A DNA stretch of 64,000 nt from Trifolium pratense (Eukaryota > Streptophyta > Magnoliopsida > Fabales > Fabaceae): the NCBI RefSeq assembly GCF_020283565.1, contig NC_060059.1, positions 34,026,838 to 34,090,837 on the forward strand, written 5' to 3'. Below are positions 59,945 through 64,000 of this stretch, one piece after another (position 1 is the stretch's first letter; each line of letters starts with the position of its first letter). Made by a program: the position numbers and the translations under genes. Below the pieces are notes generated by a model. It saw only the letters and a list, made by a program, of their open reading frames with translations, made no database searches and had not been told where the DNA came from.

Positions 59945-61785
59945 TATCTAATATCAACTTAAATTTTGAAAAATAAAAAATAAAGATGATTGCTCTACAT
60001 TACCTATATTCTAGAGAAAAAAAAAATATACTTTTATTAACTAAATTAATATAATCATGTACTGTGTCAAAAAAAACTATATATTCATGTATTAGATTCA
60101 ATGTTTCTTCCATAAAATTGTCACCTTCAACAATTTCGAACACTGACCGTTTGTCTCAAGGTTATAACTTTAATATTATGTTGAGGTGTTGTGGAATCTC
60201 CTATTACAATACAGACTTTGAGCATGTTTGAGATTGTTGTAGTTAGTCATCCGATGAACATATCTAGTAAGTAAATTTTCGGCACTTTCCAAACATTATT
60301 TTTCCAGCAACGGATTGGTTTGAGGTAACAGACAGTCTGACTTCAAATATATCATTATGATATGGTTGTCATTCATCCATGTGAGGCACGTTAGTCTCTG
60401 ACTAGTAAATCCACTCAAAATTAACAACACAAGTGGGTCGAACATAGTCAAATCTAACAAACGACCGCCAATCACAAGCACAACCCAAGGAACCTATGTA
60501 CGGGCAAAAAATTGAGTTGCAAAAAAAGATGATTTGTGAACAGTTAACAAATATACGAAAACATGTGTCATCAATTGAGGTCAAAATGTTGACGAATCGA
60601 CTAACATTCAACACATACACGAAACCATGTGTCATCGACTCCCTACAATGAACAGCATGAAGCAACAATATCCCTTTCAAACCAAACAGTCCATCGTCAA
60701 ACTAGAAAGTGACTTAGATAAGAATATGACGATGGCGTGAACCACCACTGCAGATAAATAAACAGATCTGAACCAAAACAACCCAGATCTGTAGAAGAAG
60801 CAACCAAAGATGAATCATTTTCTGACGAACACAGTGACCACGCCTTCCAAAGCATCGCCAATAGAAACCATAAGTTCCATGCATTCAACACAAAGTCCAA
60901 TTTCCTCATGAACAATCAATAAAAGCAAAGTCTGGTTTTTGAGCAAAAGATACAGCCACATGCAAAAACAAAAAACATGAACCCGTCACCCACCACCATG
61001 GATGGAGGAAGAGAATGCGAAACCATATGGGTTTTGAAATAAAAAAGCAAAACGCTGAGAAACTCTGGCACAAGAAAAGAAGAGGCATCCATGAGATGAG
61101 TGCCCGTAAGTCGTAACGTTGAGTTACGGACACTGACGTTGCAACAATCATAGGAGAACCTACGAATTCACCACATACATTGTGGAATCGATGTAACATC
61201 ATATCTGAAAGAAGTGATGCGAAGGATCGTGTCACTCATCGCACCACCACCTACAACATTGTACAAGTTTCAATATGTTATGGAAATTCTTCTCATTTTT
61301 AATATATTTCCGGTTATTAAAATAGTCGATAGCAATAAAAGGTTGAAAATATATATTTTTTAATAAATTCCGACATTTGAATTGTAATTTTAACATAAAT
61401 CGAAAAAAAAAATTGGGAAAGAAAATTGAAAATTAGTTTTTCATAAATTACAAATATTATTGCATTTTGCAACCATAAAGATAAAATAAAATAGTATTGT
61501 GTTTATATTTTAATTAAGGTTATAATGTTGCATACGTTTTTATTTGCCTTGAAGTAACAAGTTTATGTAGCGACTCTTGATAGAAAAATTATAAAGACAG
61601 TTGATAATGAATTTTATTCAAATCGAAGGTGTTTTATTCAAATGTCCCTAGTGATAGAGACAATGCCACTCTTGACAACAATCATAATGATAATTTAAAT
61701 AACATAAACAAGCACAATAAATGATTTCAATTACATTTGATTGATAAGTGCGGCAATTTTATTATTAATGTCCTTCGATTTCTTC
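59945..61785. other. Region without a supportable gene
   Basis: From about 60280 to 61260 the composition is less AT-rich, and three overlapping minus-strand frames of 72-109 codons exist (60402-60680, 60697-60915, 60906-61235). They are rich in Trp, Cys and Phe with no family motif. Probably a decayed retroposon or transposon interior. The rest is AT-rich with nothing recognisable. Confidence 0.4.
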
Positions 61786-62055
61786 TCAATCGATCTGTTG
61801 AAGTCCTCTCTGTTCTTCAACAGTCTGGTCCTTAGCTCTAGTAGGTCTTTCTTGGTTCACATTCTCTGTTTCATCTATAAGAGATGAATTCTGATAGCTC
61901 TCTGAATCCAGCAAGATCCTTATCTCTGAATCAGGAGAAATTGATATTGTGGTACATGACATGCGACCACAAAATGTGGTGAGCCTGTTGAGTTGTTTTG
62001 CCATGCTCTTCTTTTTCTGAAGGCAGGCAAGTTTCAACTTCTTCTTAATCATCAT
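61786..62055 (-). CDS. Short MADS-like protein (type I, Mgamma-like), probably truncated
   Basis: ATG at 62055, TGA at 61786; 89 aa. The N-terminus KKKLKLACLQKKKSMAKQL then RLTTFCGRMSCTTISISPDS resembles the second half of a type I MADS DNA-binding domain (pattern ..KK..LTTLCG..AC.II.SP). About 13 residues of the DNA-contacting helix appear to be missing between KLKLA and KKKSM. The rest is acidic and Gln-rich without a K-box. A TATA box sits 74 nt upstream of the ATG, which favours a real transcript. It could instead be a degenerate pseudogene or an unrelated small protein. If the residues are truly lost, DNA binding would be impaired. Confidence 0.4.
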   Translation of the reverse strand: MMIKKKLKLACLQKKKSMAKQLNRLTTFCGRMSCTTISISPDSEIRILLDSESYQNSSLIDETENVNQERPTRAKDQTVEEQRGLQQID

Positions 62056-62128
62056 GGCTGCAACACAATTGCAAAGAAAGTAACAATAAATCAAATTTGT
62101 GTGTGTTATTCTCCTTATGATGTGTGGG

Positions 62129-62136
62129 TTTTATAG
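62129..62136 (-). promoter_or_regulatory. TATA box upstream of the MADS-like ORF
   Basis: CTATAAAA on the minus strand, 74 nt before the ATG at 62055. This leaves room for a ~40-nt 5'UTR. Confidence 0.5.
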
Positions 62137-62539
62137 AGTTGTCTCACCAACCCCATTTGGACACTAGGTATCTTTTTGGATTTCCGTCGAAAACTAATAT
62201 TTTCTTTGCTCGCAAATATTAACTTTTCAGATTCTTTGAGTAACTAATGTATCTGTCCTATAATATTGAACGGATACATCAATTATTCGATGAATCTAAA
62301 AAGATAATTTTTGTTTATAAATAACCCCGGATGAAGTATACTTTTTCCATATTTTATAATATCTATGTTGGCGTATTTACATTAAAAAATTAATTGAAAG
62401 TCGGGTGTCATTAATCAACACGCTTTTCTGTCAAAAATAAATAAATAAATTAAGACTCCTTAATGCATTTCCTTTATTACATATAATATAATATACTTAA
62501 TACGAAAGTTTATATCGGGGTTGTTGAACCACGTTGAAA

Positions 62540-62760
62540 CTTATCAAGGGACCGTTTGGAAAAAAAATAGCTTATAACTTTTGTCTTATAGCTTATAAGC
62601 TAAAAGACCTATCTCGTAATAGTCTTTTCACAAATAGGCTATAACTTATAGCTTGTCATATTTTTTTTTCCATTATTACCCTTATTATTTTATCGAAATT
62701 CCACTTCTATCTTTTACTATTTATTATATAATTTAAAATAAAACATATGTGGTGCTATGT
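62540..62760. repeat. AT-rich MITE relic
   Basis: Starts GGGACCGTTTGGAAAAAAAA, followed by repeated AGCTTATAAGCT palindromes like those at 3690-4040. Right end not resolved. Confidence 0.4.
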
Positions 62761-62885
62761 TCCAACATTGTTCTTTGATAAAATATTACAACTTTTGTTG
62801 TATAATTCTTATGACATATATAGATATTGATATATCGTTACATTTTTTTTTGCAATAGTCAATATATGTATATATCCGTCCTTTT

Positions 62886-63303
62886 TACTAGGGATGTCAA
62901 TGGGTAGGGTATGGGTAGAGTACTATAGTACTCATCCTCATACTCGCAGTTTGAAAAAAATACTCGTATTCATCCCCATACACGTGTGGGTAACAACCTT
63001 TGTCCCCGTCCCTATATCCTATGGGTACCTAAGTACCCATACCCGTTACCCGTATTTTTGCTAAAAATAAATCGATTGATTATAAAATATCATATTGTTT
63101 TAATATAATTAATTTTTTTTTAAAAGATTTTAATGTCGACTCATGAAAATTATAAACAAAAACTTTACAAATCTCATGTTAAAGTTCATTTTTTTGTTAA
63201 CATATTCACACTGTGTTTGTATTATATTATAAATAAACATTTTTATTAAAAATGTGTAATAGTTTAATAGTTATTGTATTTTTTTAAATTGCTATACATA
63301 TCT

Positions 63304-63386
<83 letters not shown>

Positions 63387-63560
63387 GTGGGTATGGGGCG
63401 GAGTGGGTACTAAGGTACCCGTACCCGCACCCATGCCCTTCATTTTTGCGGGTAATTATCCATACCCGTGTCCGTACCCAAAATACAAGTTTTTACCCTA
63501 TCCGTTATGAGTAATTTTGCGGGTGCCCACTGGGTATGAGTCAAATTGTCATATCTACAT
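62886..63560. mobile_element. GGGTA/TACCC foldback-type repeat with TA microsatellite core
   Basis: Left end CTAGGGATGTCAATGGGTAG, right end CAAATTGTCATATCTAC; the outer bases are imperfectly complementary (ATGTCAAT / ATTGTCAT). The left arm (about 62890-63060) and right arm (about 63385-63545) are both built of GGGTA, GGGTAC and TACCCGTACCC words and could pair. Between them lie AT-rich DNA and the TA run. No coding capacity. Confidence 0.6.
63308..63383. repeat. (TA)n microsatellite
   Basis: About 37 uninterrupted TA repeats. Confidence 0.98.
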
Positions 63561-64000
63561 TTTACGTTAGTAACGTTACACCACACACCAATTTTTAGTT
63601 TTTTAATAAATTATTTTAAAGATGAAATTAAAGATCATGAACCAACTCCAAAAAATCACTATAAATGGGTTAATTGTTGTGTTTGGTTGTACACTAATTC
63701 AGAATTGAAAAAATATATATTAATTGAAAAAAAATTAAATAATATTTTAGCATATAATTTATTTAATAATATTAATATATAAAAAAAATATATTACCCTA
63801 ATAAATTTAAATTATTATCTTAAATATAAAGGGTCCGTTTGTTACAGATTAAAAAAATAGTGATTTTGATGTAAAATAATTTAGAGATTAGTTTCTAAAG
63901 ATTTTTAGAAAAGTTAAATTTACTTTGTGTTTGTTTTTTTTGGTTACAAGAGAGAAAGAAAACAAAACAAACAAAGGGACTAGCCCCTAACAAACATCAT
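63561..64000. other. Window-end AT-rich region
   Basis: No gene. From about 63828 a MITE-like start, GGGTCCGTTTGTTACAGATT, resembles the relic at 3400-3430; it continues past the window. Confidence 0.4.

Noticed and set aside
63274..63510. ORF rich in IYIY
   Set aside because: Translation of the TA microsatellite and the GGGTA repeat.

Overview
This window is nuclear DNA from a flowering plant, most likely a legume close to Medicago. The supporting signs are AT-rich intergenic DNA, many short GT-AG introns, plant-only gene families (type-B response regulator, DRP1, MAP70), MITE and SINE types common in legumes, and a nest of large LTR retrotransposons. No prokaryotic features are present. 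I rebuilt all gene models by eye from splice sites, reading frame and protein-family conservation. Exon edges are therefore good predictions, not transcript-proven.

Layout. 1-4207 (minus): 5' part of a type-B cytokinin response regulator, cut by the window edge. 6042-7379 (plus): small two-exon conserved plant protein. 7888-14729 (minus): complete 16-exon dynamin-related protein of the DRP1C type, 614 aa. 16558-21858 (minus): complete 11-exon microtubule-associated protein 70, 613 aa. 22916-43520: one 20.6-kb Ty1/copia-type insertion with 2.6-kb LTRs and target duplication GTATT. It carries a gag remnant and no recognisable pol. A second 9.8-kb gypsy-like composite (30639-40451, target duplication AGCAT) is nested inside it in the opposite sense. 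44580-54710 (plus): complete 13-exon INTS11/CPSF73-II endonuclease subunit, 531 aa. 56919-58403 (minus): two-exon 40S ribosomal protein S2 (uS5), 280 aa. 61786-62055 (minus): short MADS-like reading frame behind a TATA box. The rest is repeats: a Helitron-like element, ATT and TA microsatellites and MITE relics.

How the genes relate. They are independent housekeeping or regulatory genes, not a pathway cluster. DRP1C and MAP70 lie in the same direction about 1.8 kb apart, and both act at the cell cortex, cytoskeleton or division plane, which is probably coincidence. INTS11 and RPS2 converge.

The most unusual structure is the nested gypsy composite. Both of its ends, each directly beside a copy of the AGCAT target duplication, look like LTR start (U3) ends facing inward. 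A normal element has one U3 end and one U5 end. It also has three LTRs and an array of CG-rich motifs that occurs both upstream of the LTR TATA box and upstream of an intact 490-codon ORF.
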